Source: Thiosocius teredinicola (GTDB taxonomy: Bacteria; Pseudomonadota; Gammaproteobacteria; Chromatiales; Chromatiaceae). Taken from it: DNA of 64,000 nucleotides. Positions 19,101 to 27,388 of the stretch are shown one piece after another. Made by a program: the position numbers and the translations under genes. Every line of letters starts with the position of its first letter. Position 1 is the stretch's first letter. Location: the NCBI RefSeq assembly GCF_002009425.1, contig NZ_CP019936.1, positions 2,529,297 to 2,593,296 of the forward strand, given 5' to 3'. The notes under the pieces were generated by a model that saw nothing but the letters and a program-made list of their open reading frames with translations, searched no databases and was not told the origin of the DNA.

Positions 19101-19411
19101 ACGAATCCCTCGTTTTGCCTGTATTGGATGTTTCCAAGCTACCCACCGTTACTGCAGGCTACGGTCTTAGGGAAAATCCTAACAAGCGAGGTAACCGAAA
19201 TTGGCAGGCGATGCGCAATTTTGATAGCCCGTTCTCGCTATCGGGCAATAACCGTCACACAACAACGATCAATCCGCCAAAGAGGGACGCAGTCCACACC
19301 AATATCGCCCGGATCGACACTGGCGTTCGAATCAGCCTTTAGAGCTGCCGGCGGCATTCTGTTGCGCAGGGTGTTAAGGTCGCAGCGAAGACAAGCGTTT
19401 CAATCTCCCCT
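19101..19411. other. Divergent intergenic region
   Basis: These 311 bases separate the acyltransferase and the OPT transporter, which are transcribed away from each other, so both promoters must lie here. I could not identify convincing -35/-10 pairs or an operator by eye. Confidence 0.5.
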
Positions 19412-21148
19412 GTGCATATCGGTAGATCTCTCACCCTCCGCGCGCTGATCAGCGGAATACTTATCGGCGCCGTGCTGACTCCCTGCAACGTCTATTCAGG
19501 TTTGAAGATCGGTTGGTCGTTCAACGTGTCGATCATCGGTCTGTTGCTGGTGGCCGGGTTCTGGGGCTTGCTGTCGCGCTTCCGCTTGGCGCGCTCGCTG
19601 GATGCCGGCGAAGGCAACATCGCGCAAACAACGGCCTCGTCGTCGGCCAATATCATCTCCGGCGGACTGGTCGCTCCCATTCCTGCACTGGCCATGATGT
19701 CGGGTCACAACCTACCCGCGGGTCAATTGATACCCTGGGTGTTTGCTGTCAGTTTTCTCGGCATCTGGGTCGCTTGGTATCTGCGCGCATCATTGATATT
19801 CCGCTCCGGCCTACCGTTTCCGACCGGCCGAGCGACCGCCGAGACCCTGATCGAAATCTTTGCCAAGGGCCATGAGGCCGCCCTGAAACTACGGGTGTTG
19901 TTGAGCGCAACCGTTATCGCCGGCGGGCTGAAATGGCTGGATACCGGACTGTTCCCGCTGCCTCGACCCAGTTTCGGCTTCATCCTGCCGGCCAGCGGCA
20001 AGTTGTCAGGCTATGCCGGCATCAGTGCGAAGAACCTGACATTTACCTTCGATCCCTCGCTGATGCTGGCCGGGTTCGGCGCCATCATCGGCTTTCGCGC
20101 AGGCGTTTCACTGTTGTTGGGCGCCGTCATTGCCTGGGGCGTGCTCGGACCGATCGGCGTGAACCAGGGTTTTATTGCCGCCGGTGATGCCGACCTCGAC
20201 GCAAGCTGGTTTGCCGACATGATCGAGTGGTTGCTGTGGCCAGGTGTCGCGTTGATGGTCGGGTCCGCCTTGACCCGGTTTGCCCTGCAAGCCATCGACA
20301 AGAAACACCCCGAGCCCAGCGATCAGCCTTATGAAAACGATGGCGCCGGCGCATTGCGGCTGTTCGGGTTGGTAATCGCCGGCGCCGTGGTTGTGGTCCT
20401 CCAGGTCGTGATCTTCGACATTCACTGGCTGATCGCCGCCCTGGCCGTGCCGATCGCGTTCCTGCTCGCGATGGTTGCTTCGCGCGTGGTCGGTGAAACC
20501 GGCATTCCGCCTATCGGCGCCATCGGCAAGGTGTCGCAGCTCAGCACCGGGGCCATGGCGCCAACCGAAACTACCGCGAACCTGATCGGCGCCAACGTGG
20601 CTGGCGGCGCGGCCGGGCAAAGTGCCGACCTGTTGAACGATCTAAAAGTCGGCCAGATGATCGGTGCTGCGCCCCGACCTCAGATCGTGGCGCAGTTTTT
20701 CGGGATCGTGACCGGAAGTGTCGTCGGCAGTTTTGTGTATCTGCAATTGATACCCGATCCGACCAGTATGCTGATCTCAGAGGCATGGCCCGCGCCGGCG
20801 GTGGCGACCTGGAAGGTAGTCGCAGAAACCCTCAGCAACGGCTTCGGCGCGCTCCCATCCAGCGCCTTGTACGCGGCCGCAACTGGCGGCGTAGCCGGTG
20901 CATTCGGCGCCTGGTTGCAACACCGTCATTCGCCACGCTGGTTACCGAATATGCCGGCACTCGGCCTGGCCATGGTCATTCCCGCCTCGATTGCCTTCAC
21001 TATGTTTTTCGGCAGCCTGATTGCGAAACTGCTCGAGCGTTACCAACCCACCCTCGCGCAGCGCTTCCTGATCGCCGTCGCCTCGGGGCTGATTGCAGGG
21101 GAAAGTCTCACCGGTGTGCTCAGGGCACTGTTGGGCATCGTGGCGTAG
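19412..21148 (+). CDS. OPT-family oligopeptide/metal-chelate transporter
   Basis: A 578-residue integral membrane protein of the OPT/YSL family with about 14 hydrophobic helices. Family-like segments include TPCNVYSGLKIGWSFN, GLPFPTGRATAETL, VVGETGIPPIGAIGKVSQL and NLIGANVAGGAAGQSADLL. Such proteins import oligopeptides or metal-chelate complexes using the proton gradient. The start is a GTG in CCTGTGCAT; no strong Shine-Dalgarno is seen, so the exact N terminus is uncertain. The stop lies five bases from the end of the convergent carbonic anhydrase gene. Confidence 0.88.
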   Translation: MHIGRSLTLRALISGILIGAVLTPCNVYSGLKIGWSFNVSIIGLLLVAGFWGLLSRFRLARSLDAGEGNIAQTTASSSANIISGGLVAPIPALAMMSGHNLPAGQLIPWVFAVSFLGIWVAWYLRASLIFRSGLPFPTGRATAETLIEIFAKGHEAALKLRVLLSATVIAGGLKWLDTGLFPLPRPSFGFILPASGKLSGYAGISAKNLTFTFDPSLMLAGFGAIIGFRAGVSLLLGAVIAWGVLGPIGVNQGFIAAGDADLDASWFADMIEWLLWPGVALMVGSALTRFALQAIDKKHPEPSDQPYENDGAGALRLFGLVIAGAVVVVLQVVIFDIHWLIAALAVPIAFLLAMVASRVVGETGIPPIGAIGKVSQLSTGAMAPTETTANLIGANVAGGAAGQSADLLNDLKVGQMIGAAPRPQIVAQFFGIVTGSVVGSFVYLQLIPDPTSMLISEAWPAPAVATWKVVAETLSNGFGALPSSALYAAATGGVAGAFGAWLQHRHSPRWLPNMPALGLAMVIPASIAFTMFFGSLIAKLLERYQPTLAQRFLIAVASGLIAGESLTGVLRALLGIVA

Positions 21149-21153
21149 CCGGG

Positions 21154-21879
21154 TCAATCGGACAGTCGCGACGCATCCAAGATCTTGGCGGCGCCTGCAC
21201 CCTGCAGCATCCCCGACTTTCGCAAGATCTCAGGATCCGTTTCACCGTTGATATTCACGACAATGAGCTGCCCCTGTCCCATTTCATAGTCATTGCGAAA
21301 ATCATAAATGACGCCCACCACCGCCAGCGTACCCGCAGCAACCTCTTGCTCGAATCGCTGCAACGCCGCCGCAACCTGGTGATTCACGTTGGCGACGATT
21401 TCACGCTTGACCTCAGCGCCTTTGGCGACATCGATAGTGTCCAGTTCGCGTTTGATCGCCGGCGATTCACCCGAATAGTCGCTGACTGCGGCGGTCACCG
21501 CGCCGCAAGCAGAATGACCGACGAACATCAACAACGGCGTATGCAGATGGTGCACACCGTATTCGACGGAACCCTGTGCAGTGGCAAACTGGTTGCCGAT
21601 GTTTCTGATCACAAACACATCGTTGTCCGGCGTCGGATCGACGGCATGCAGGTGAACGCGCGAGTCCGAACACGACACCATCGTAACCAGCGGCTCTTGC
21701 TTGTCGGTGAACCTCGCGTAATAGTCAGAACCGTGCGACGAAGCAAACTGTGCATTGTTTTCCAGCACGTACAGCAACGCCGCATGGGCTCGGTCGCCAA
21801 CCACGGGCGATTCGGCCATCGCTCCGCTCGCCAGGAACGCACCGGCCATCAACAGACCAACTAAAGCTTTGGTTAACAT
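21154..21879 (-). CDS. Periplasmic beta-carbonic anhydrase
   Basis: A 241-residue beta-class carbonic anhydrase that interconverts CO2 and bicarbonate. A signal peptide (residues 1-22, ending AMA) makes it periplasmic. Zinc ligands are Cys70 in VSCSDSR, with the catalytic Asp72-Arg74 dyad, and His122 and Cys125 in GHSACG. The upstream ATG at 22092 would add 71 residues without a signal; the chosen ATG follows GGAGGGAACGGAAG. A periplasmic enzyme would fit an autotroph or an organism exchanging CO2 across the envelope. Confidence 0.93.
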   Translation of the reverse strand: MLTKALVGLLMAGAFLASGAMAESPVVGDRAHAALLYVLENNAQFASSHGSDYYARFTDKQEPLVTMVSCSDSRVHLHAVDPTPDNDVFVIRNIGNQFATAQGSVEYGVHHLHTPLLMFVGHSACGAVTAAVSDYSGESPAIKRELDTIDVAKGAEVKREIVANVNHQVAAALQRFEQEVAAGTLAVVGVIYDFRNDYEMGQGQLIVVNINGETDPEILRKSGMLQGAGAAKILDASRLSD

Positions 21880-22024
21880 CTTCCGTTCCCTCCACTCAAC
21901 GGTTGCTCTTTCACAGTCACGTACTTGGCGCCACCAAAAAGCCGCCGAGTGCGCACCTTGCACACCCGGCCGCAATACTTGCGGTGTTGCATTCCGCCAT
22001 GAAAACTGCGAATCAAACAACCTC

Positions 22025-22342
22025 CTATTTGCCAATCTGGTCTTGATCCATATCACGGTCGCGATCGCGATCGCGATCACGGATAGGATCATGCGTCATG
22101 TCTTTGGTACGGGTGCGCAGTTGATCCTGCGTTTGCAGGCCTTTGCCTGACGTAACGGCACCTTGGTTGCTCGGTCCGGGTCCGTAGCTCATTCCGCTAT
22201 CCGAACCGGAGCCTCCAGCGCCGGCACCGGCACCTCCTCCGCCGGCCCCACCACCGCCACCACCTCCGGCGGCGACGGCCAAACCTGTTGCTGCCGCAAA
22301 GGCAGCTGCGATTGCCCATGTTGTCCATTTGCGCGTGTTCAT
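22025..22342 (-). CDS. Secreted Gly-rich protein with an Asp-Arg repeat
   Basis: A 105-residue protein starting after a near-perfect AAAGGAGGT. The signal peptide (to about residue 25) runs directly into a poly-Gly/Ala-Gly tract, then a Ser/Gly linker, a polar TQDQLRTRTKDMTHDP stretch and an RDRDRDRD repeat near the C terminus. The repeat is encoded by tandem CGCGAT units. It is divergent from the candidate small RNA and lies behind the carbonic anhydrase start. No family is recognised; the composition suggests an extracytoplasmic low-complexity protein. Confidence 0.65.
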   Translation of the reverse strand: MNTRKWTTWAIAAAFAAATGLAVAAGGGGGGGAGGGGAGAGAGGSGSDSGMSYGPGPSNQGAVTSGKGLQTQDQLRTRTKDMTHDPIRDRDRDRDRDMDQDQIGK

Positions 22343-22601
22343 TTGCGACCTCCTTTCACCATTTCGCTGATGCGTTCTCAGGTGAATCAACTTCCTTCCT
22401 GATGACATTATCGACACGGCAGGCGGCGCCAGGGGTTACCGAGTTGGGTGCTTTTGTTTCGTATTGTTGCGTCGCAATTTGTTGCGAATCAGCGCACAGC
22501 AAAGCGGTCGCGCGGTTACTGCGCGTTGTCCCGGCGAATGGAGCACCGTGGTTGGTCAGGCAGGCGGGATTGTACGGTGGCAGCACGGCGCGTTCGTGCG
22601 C

Positions 22602-22697
22602 TAGAATGCCCCCAGCGTCGATGCACGGAGGCATCGGTAGAACGCTCTCTGGAAGTCAGACGCGCAACGCCCGGCACTTGGCCGGGCGTTCTTTTTT
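22602..22697 (+). ncRNA. Candidate small RNA with its own terminator
   Basis: A stretch without a convincing frame contains a TAGAAT -10-like box (22602-22607), a perfect six-pair hairpin CGATGC-ACGGAG-GCATCG (22619-22636) with GGA in the loop, a second GGA (CTCTGGAAGTC), and a strong terminator. No gene on this strand ends here, so the terminator needs another transcript. A GGA-in-loop hairpin is the site type bound by CsrA/RsmA, but only two GGA motifs are present. No known RNA family matches by eye. The 5' end is approximate. Confidence 0.4.
22666..22697 (+). terminator. Strong rho-independent terminator
   Basis: A perfect ten-pair stem (AACGCCCGGC / GCCGGGCGTT) with a five-base loop is followed by CTTTTTT on the plus strand. 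It points away from both neighbouring genes, which are on the minus strand, and so ends the candidate small RNA. Confidence 0.85.
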
Positions 22698-22723
22698 GCA
22701 CGCGTTGGCGTGCTTCAGTCAGG

Positions 22724-23869
22724 TCATGCGACCAGCGGTGACAGCGCCGGCTGTTCACTGCGCAAAAGCTTCTTTCGCAACAGCACGACACCTGTCGCCA
22801 GCAGAATAACCGAACCAGGGACCGGCACCTGCCAAAGTGCATCGGCATAGCGCTCGGCCAGCAGCAGGTGAGCCGCCGTCGTCGGGTGGATGCGATCCCA
22901 GAATACATAGCTGTCCGGATCGGCACACACGGTACCGCCGCCTTCAAACGTCAGGTCCGGACCGTCGTAGCACGACGTGCCCACCACGTCGAAGCCGAAC
23001 GCCGATGGATTTGCCACCAACTCGTCAAACAGCGAGTTCACATCGAACGGAATCAGATCGAGCGTCGGCAGCGCCATCTGCAGATTGTTCAGGCCGGCAG
23101 CAAGTACCTGGTTGAACAATTCGACCAGATTTTCGGCGCGCACCTGAAACTGTGTGGCAGTCGTCGGATCCAGCATCGCCACCATCTCTACCGTCGCCGG
23201 CACACTCAACCAGCTCGTCTGGTTCGGGACGAAGATATGCTGGGCACCCGACAGCGCGAGCGCGCCCACCGCATTGACGACGTCGGTCGCCGCCGACGTC
23301 ACCAGCGCGTTGGCCGTCGCCGGGTCTGCGAGTGCGGCCAGCACTTCCAGCGGGTTGTCATTCTGCAAGCCCATCGCGTCCTGGATGTTGTTGGCGCCCG
23401 CCCAAACCAGGTGCAATGCATTCGGGTCGATGCCGCCAGACATCGAGGTGCCAGCCAGGTAGGCGCCGACCTGTCCGTTCAGCCCGATCGGCAGCGGTAG
23501 GCGATGGCTGTCGGTACGCGCGCCGCCGTAGGCGAAATTGGTACCCGCAACCGGGTTTGGCGTCCAAGGCACGAACACATAAGGGGCTGCGAGTCGCTCG
23601 ATCGGCAGACCAAGCTCGTCGGCGAGGTAATCGACATACACGGGCCCGTTGCTGAAGCGACCTTCGTAGTAGTCGTCGCCCGGTATCGGTCGTCCCGGCG
23701 GCAAGCCCAGGGCAGTAAGTTGCTCTGTCAGATCCTGCAGATTGCCCATATCGGACAGACTATCGCCAAGTACGACAAAGCTACTGTAGTTGTGAAACAC
23801 ACCGGCAAACGCCGTGGCCGACAAGCCGAGCCAGAGTGCTGCTCCACACGCAAATTTCCTGATGCTCAT
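22724..23869 (-). CDS. Secreted SGNH/GDSL hydrolase with PEP-CTERM-like tail
   Basis: A 381-residue secreted lipase/esterase. It has a signal peptide (cleaved near TAFA), a GDSL block FVVLGDSLSDMGN with the catalytic Ser, the Gly/Asn blocks (NFAYGGA, VWAGANN) and a C-terminal WDRIHPT with the Asp and His. The end reads VPVPGSVILLATGVVLLRKK: a proline-containing motif, a TM helix and basic residues, the layout of PEP-CTERM sorting signals recognised by exosortase. No exosortase is in the window. Substrate unknown. Confidence 0.9.
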   Translation of the reverse strand: MSIRKFACGAALWLGLSATAFAGVFHNYSSFVVLGDSLSDMGNLQDLTEQLTALGLPPGRPIPGDDYYEGRFSNGPVYVDYLADELGLPIERLAAPYVFVPWTPNPVAGTNFAYGGARTDSHRLPLPIGLNGQVGAYLAGTSMSGGIDPNALHLVWAGANNIQDAMGLQNDNPLEVLAALADPATANALVTSAATDVVNAVGALALSGAQHIFVPNQTSWLSVPATVEMVAMLDPTTATQFQVRAENLVELFNQVLAAGLNNLQMALPTLDLIPFDVNSLFDELVANPSAFGFDVVGTSCYDGPDLTFEGGGTVCADPDSYVFWDRIHPTTAAHLLLAERYADALWQVPVPGSVILLATGVVLLRKKLLRSEQPALSPLVA

Positions 23870-24690
23870 CTACGACTCCCCTGATGATTGATATTTTGAG
23901 CGCATACTATAGCCGCGAACGGCACGATGTTCTGCGCCAAATACGCCGTCTAACAACATTCCGAAAAGCCGACGCGGTCACCGGCATTCGCTGCATCGAA
24001 GCGCTGCATCAGTTTTTTAGCATGCGTTAACACGACTGACGTGAGTGCCTGACTTTGTGCGCAGCAACGAACCGTCACGGGCCCATCGATCAGCACGCAC
24101 CTACGCGCATGTCAGAAAAACGCCCACCCTTGCGCCATTGTTGGCGTGGGAATCTTGGTCTACGTTTGAAGGGTCAGACAGCGATGTTGAGCAGGATGCT
24201 GTAAACACTGTTTGCCACCCTACATTTGTCAGGCTGGAGGGAACGATGCCGGGCGAAGCGTCCAATCGCACTGTGCGTGCTAGCGCGACTTTGAATGTCA
24301 TCCCTGTTTCCCGCTTGCGGGCAGCAACGAAACGGTATTCGAATCGCAACGGCCTGTCGGCCGAGATGGCTAGGCCCGAGTGCGACCCCGGTGTTGGACT
24401 CTCCCGCCAGATGAATCTGCTCAAACACGTGCATGCTGTCGCCTGGCGGTCGGTTTCGCTTCGTTGCAAGCGCACACCGACCAGGCGTGCACCACCTATC
24501 GCTGTGATGTTTCTGACGCCTCACGGCGTACGAGGGGCAGCCGCTCGTTGTCTCATAGTCCGTGAAAACAACCCTGTCTTTGCCGGGAAAGGAGGCTCGT
24601 CGGCGTCGCCGTAGCTGGCCGCACCGAAATAGCTGAGAACACCGCACAAAGCCAACAAGACCGTTACCAGCCTTCATGGAGGAGGACAAC
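23870..24690. other. Long intergenic region without a convincing gene
   Basis: These 821 bases contain frames on both strands (the longest, 189 codons from a GTG at 24045), but their translations are rich in Arg, Thr and Ser, lack domain-like patterning and have no ribosome-binding sites. It must contain the promoters of the two divergent neighbours. I see no tRNA, terminator or mobile-element trace. It could be decayed coding sequence. Confidence 0.5.
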
Positions 24691-25743
24691 ATGCTGACCA
24701 AACCGGAAAATTTCGAGTTCTACCGTAGTAATGCGCGCAAGATCAAAGTCGCCGAATCGGGCGACCCTGAGCTCGGGCCACTGAAAAACCTGCCCGGCAC
24801 CTGGAAGAACACCGGGCCGTTCAATGGCCGCGGCTGGAACCTGATTGCACTGCCGTTCGTGCAGGAAGGCCAACGGCGCAACTATCGCCTGTTGATGAAC
24901 CAGTACAACGAAGAGCTCAAGTTCAATTTCGTTGACGATATGGTGCCCAACCGCGGCATAGTACGGGTGCCCCAGGCCGACAATGCCGACCAACTCGTCG
25001 TCGCACTCGACTACCAACAAAAGATCGATCAGATCGCCGCTGCCGATCTACCGGAAAGCGGGCTGCAGGGTGAAGCCGGCCTGCCGATTCACCACGAGCC
25101 CGGCCTGTTTCTGCACATGCGCAACCGGCAGACAGACAACTTCGATGTCGCCCGCCTTGCCACCATTCCGCACGGCAACGCGGCCACCGCCATCGGCCGT
25201 TCGGTATCGTTCGACGGCCCGCCGGTGATTCCGTTCTTCAGCGGCTTCCCGATCGGCGTCTCCGACGACATCGAGAATGCCGTGGCCAACGCCTCGGATG
25301 ACAACGCGTACCTGAACCCCTACTTCGTGTTCACCGCCAGCCCGTTCCAGGGGATTCTCGAAGGCACCGACTTCCCGGGCTTCAGCCCGGCGAACCCGAA
25401 CAACCTGCTGAAAATCGGTATTCCCGACAACGTCAAGCGTACCACCGTGCTCGACCTGAGCACCGATGCGCAGGAAGGCGGTATCCGCAATATCCCGTTC
25501 ATCGAGAAGCAGGCAGATGCCGCCTTTATGCGGTCGATCTTCTGGGTGATGGAACTCGATGAACTCGATGACAAGGGCAACGCCAAGATGCTGTTGGCCT
25601 ACACGCAGTTCATCTTCCTCGACTTCTTCCCGCGCTTCGACGGCGAACCCGGCCTGATCCGCTGGCCGCACGTGTCGATCAATATGATGGAGAAAGTCGC
25701 ACCACCGTCCGCAAGCGACCCCTATCTCTCGACGTCCTCCTAA
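24691..25743 (+). CDS. Conserved-looking cytosolic protein, possibly a heme-binding beta-barrel
   Basis: A 350-residue soluble protein without a signal peptide. The start is the ATG that follows GGAGGAGG with six-base spacing; an ATG overlapping that motif is unlikely. Near residue 35 it reads LPGTWKNTGPFNGRGWN, reminiscent of the G-x-W opening of nitrobindin-like barrels, followed by many alternating beta-type segments and a HHEPGLFLHMRN stretch rich in His. That resemblance is weak and the function is not assigned. The gene stands alone and ends in a strong terminator, consistent with a well-expressed monocistronic gene. Confidence 0.7.
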   Translation: MLTKPENFEFYRSNARKIKVAESGDPELGPLKNLPGTWKNTGPFNGRGWNLIALPFVQEGQRRNYRLLMNQYNEELKFNFVDDMVPNRGIVRVPQADNADQLVVALDYQQKIDQIAAADLPESGLQGEAGLPIHHEPGLFLHMRNRQTDNFDVARLATIPHGNAATAIGRSVSFDGPPVIPFFSGFPIGVSDDIENAVANASDDNAYLNPYFVFTASPFQGILEGTDFPGFSPANPNNLLKIGIPDNVKRTTVLDLSTDAQEGGIRNIPFIEKQADAAFMRSIFWVMELDELDDKGNAKMLLAYTQFIFLDFFPRFDGEPGLIRWPHVSINMMEKVAPPSASDPYLSTSS

Positions 25744-25756
25744 CGGCAAACCCCTT

Positions 25757-25787
25757 GGCCCACGCGTTCTTTGCGTGGGCCCTTTTT
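25757..25787 (+). terminator. Rho-independent terminator
   Basis: A perfect nine-pair stem GGCCCACGC / GCGTGGGCC with a seven-base loop and a CTTTTT tail lies 14 bases after the stop of the preceding 350-residue protein gene. Confidence 0.88.
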
Positions 25788-25826
25788 CAGTTCGTCGCGC
25801 AGACGTGCTGCGTTCGCGATTTACCC

Positions 25827-25845
25827 TTGCAGGTCAAACCTGCAA
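25827..25845. repeat. Perfect 8-bp inverted repeat upstream of the FmdE-like gene
   Basis: TTGCAGGT-CAA-ACCTGCAA. A related, shorter element with the same core (GGCAG-ATCAAA-CTGCC) follows at 25891-25906. Both lie in the 5' region of the secreted FmdE-domain gene and could be operators or RNA hairpins. Confidence 0.6.
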
Positions 25846-25890
25846 ATAACGTCGGCGCAAGACTGAACCCCGTTTCACCCGTTTTTTTGT

Positions 25891-25906
25891 GGCAGATCAA
25901 ACTGCC
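25891..25906. repeat. Second inverted repeat with the same GCAG-RTCAAAC-TGC core
   Basis: GGCAG-ATCAAA-CTGCC is the sibling of the 25827 element, 46 bases downstream of it and 153 bases before the FmdE-like start. Confidence 0.5.
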
Positions 25907-26058
25907 GCAGCCGCGTCGGGTGTCTAGTGCTACCTAAGGCCAGAGGCAACTTGGCGTTGGGTTGTACCCCCATTTCGTCCATCGTTCACCACTGTCCAAA
26001 GCGCTCATGCCGCCTCTGGCACAAAGGAACCACTCGCCCCGAACGAGGAGTAGATGCC

Positions 26059-26934
26059 ATGTTTGCTAGAGCCTTATTGTTGAGCGTGTGTTTGCTGAGC
26101 ATGCTGCCGCTGTCTGCGCCGGCAGATGATCCAACTTATCAGCAGGGCACAACGACATTCATCGAAACCGGCGTCACCCAGCCGGATAGCGTGCCGACAT
26201 GGTATGCCCCAATGGTGGCCAAACCCTACGCACCGACGTTCGAGATACTCGCCACCAAAGGTACCCAGGGTCGGTACTACCCTTACACCTACGCCGTCAC
26301 CTTGAAGGACATGATCAAGTGGCACGGACACGACTGCGAAGGCACAACGCACGCGGCTGCGCAGATGAAGCTGGCCTTCGAGATACTTTTCCCCGACGGC
26401 ATCATCGATCGCAGCGTTATCAGCGGCATATCGGGGACAGGACCCTGCTGGTCCGATGCCGTTGCCTTCCTGACCGGCGCACGCCTGCAGTACGGTAACC
26501 TGGGATACTTCAAGAACAAGGACTACAACCACGCTGTATTGCTCTACCGAACCGACACCAAAGTCGCGGTTCTCGCGACCTGGAAGAAAGGGATCAACAA
26601 CATCCCGGGCGAACCGGTCGTGCTGCCCGGCGCGATCGACTGGACGCCGGCTGTCGATATGTCGAAAGTGGTTGCCCTGAAACGCGAGGTTAAAAATGCC
26701 AAAGGCAACCCCACCGCCTATCAGGTCGATCTGTTGCGCTTCTATCAATGGCAGCACGTCAACGACATCCTGAGTCGACCACTGCACGATAGCTATCAGG
26801 CCACGATCGTCGAGAACTTCAAATGGGAAGACTGGGTGGATTCAGAGAAGACATTCAATCGGCCGTTCGCGCGTTCGGACATCCGCCTGAAAAACCATCC
26901 CTATCGCGAGGCGCCGGTAGTCGAGATGGAATGA
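26059..26934 (+). CDS. Secreted FmdE-domain protein
   Basis: A 291-residue protein with a signal peptide (cleaved near SAPA, about residue 21). The central region carries the FmdE-like signature: MIKWHGHDCEGTTHAAAQMK (His and Cys in the metal-binding position) and SGISGTGPCWSDAVAFLTG. FmdE domains occur with molybdenum/tungsten formylmethanofuran dehydrogenases and as stand-alone metal-binding proteins; exported ones are of unknown role. The start follows GAGGAG and opens the signal sequence; the frame is open further upstream. Transcribed alone. Confidence 0.75.
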   Translation: MFARALLLSVCLLSMLPLSAPADDPTYQQGTTTFIETGVTQPDSVPTWYAPMVAKPYAPTFEILATKGTQGRYYPYTYAVTLKDMIKWHGHDCEGTTHAAAQMKLAFEILFPDGIIDRSVISGISGTGPCWSDAVAFLTGARLQYGNLGYFKNKDYNHAVLLYRTDTKVAVLATWKKGINNIPGEPVVLPGAIDWTPAVDMSKVVALKREVKNAKGNPTAYQVDLLRFYQWQHVNDILSRPLHDSYQATIVENFKWEDWVDSEKTFNRPFARSDIRLKNHPYREAPVVEME

Positions 26935-26980
26935 TGCAGAGAATCGATTGTCAGTCGGTCAAGTCAACGAGACGGGCGCA

Positions 26981-27331
26981 TCAGCCGATGCGCCCCCTGA
27001 ACATGAAGTACACAGCGCCAACCAGGCACAAGCCGGCCCACAGGTAGTCGAGCTTCAATGGCTCACGAAGGTAGAACAGCGAGAAAGGCACGAAGACGCT
27101 GAGCGTGACGACCTCTTGTATGATCTTCAGCTCACCAACCGACAGCACCGTGTAACCGATCCGGTTCGCCGGCACCTGGAAGAGATATTCAAAAAGTGCG
27201 ATACCCCAGCTCGCCAGTGCGGCAATGATCCAGATCCTGTGATTCATCTCCTTGAGATGCGCGTACCAGGCAAAGGTCATAAAGACGTTGCTGCAGATCA
27301 GCAATAAGACCGTCGACAGTACCGGATTCAT
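26981..27331 (-). CDS. DMT-family membrane protein (DUF486)
   Basis: A 116-residue protein with four hydrophobic helices (residues ~4-20, 30-48, 62-80, 92-110). The pattern NVFMTFAWYAHLK, ASWGIALFEYLFQVPANRIGY and LKIIQEVVTLSVFVPFS is typical of DUF486, a four-helix half-size relative of drug/metabolite transporters. The start follows GAGGGGTGG; the longer frame adds 15 non-hydrophobic residues. It is convergent with the FmdE-like gene. Substrate unknown. Confidence 0.88.
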   Translation of the reverse strand: MNPVLSTVLLLICSNVFMTFAWYAHLKEMNHRIWIIAALASWGIALFEYLFQVPANRIGYTVLSVGELKIIQEVVTLSVFVPFSLFYLREPLKLDYLWAGLCLVGAVYFMFRGRIG

Positions 27332-27388
27332 CGACCACCCCTCTTCGCGCCAGTCTGGCGCGATTGTCACGCGCACAGCCGGGCACAG

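Noticed and set aside
22602-22697. 4.5S, 6S or tmRNA assignment of the candidate small RNA
   Set aside because: Neither the conserved SRP loop nor a 6S bubble or tRNA-like end can be recognised.
24045-24614. 189-codon GTG frame in the long gap before the 350-residue gene
   Set aside because: No ribosome-binding site, no domain-like pattern and competing frames on the other strand.
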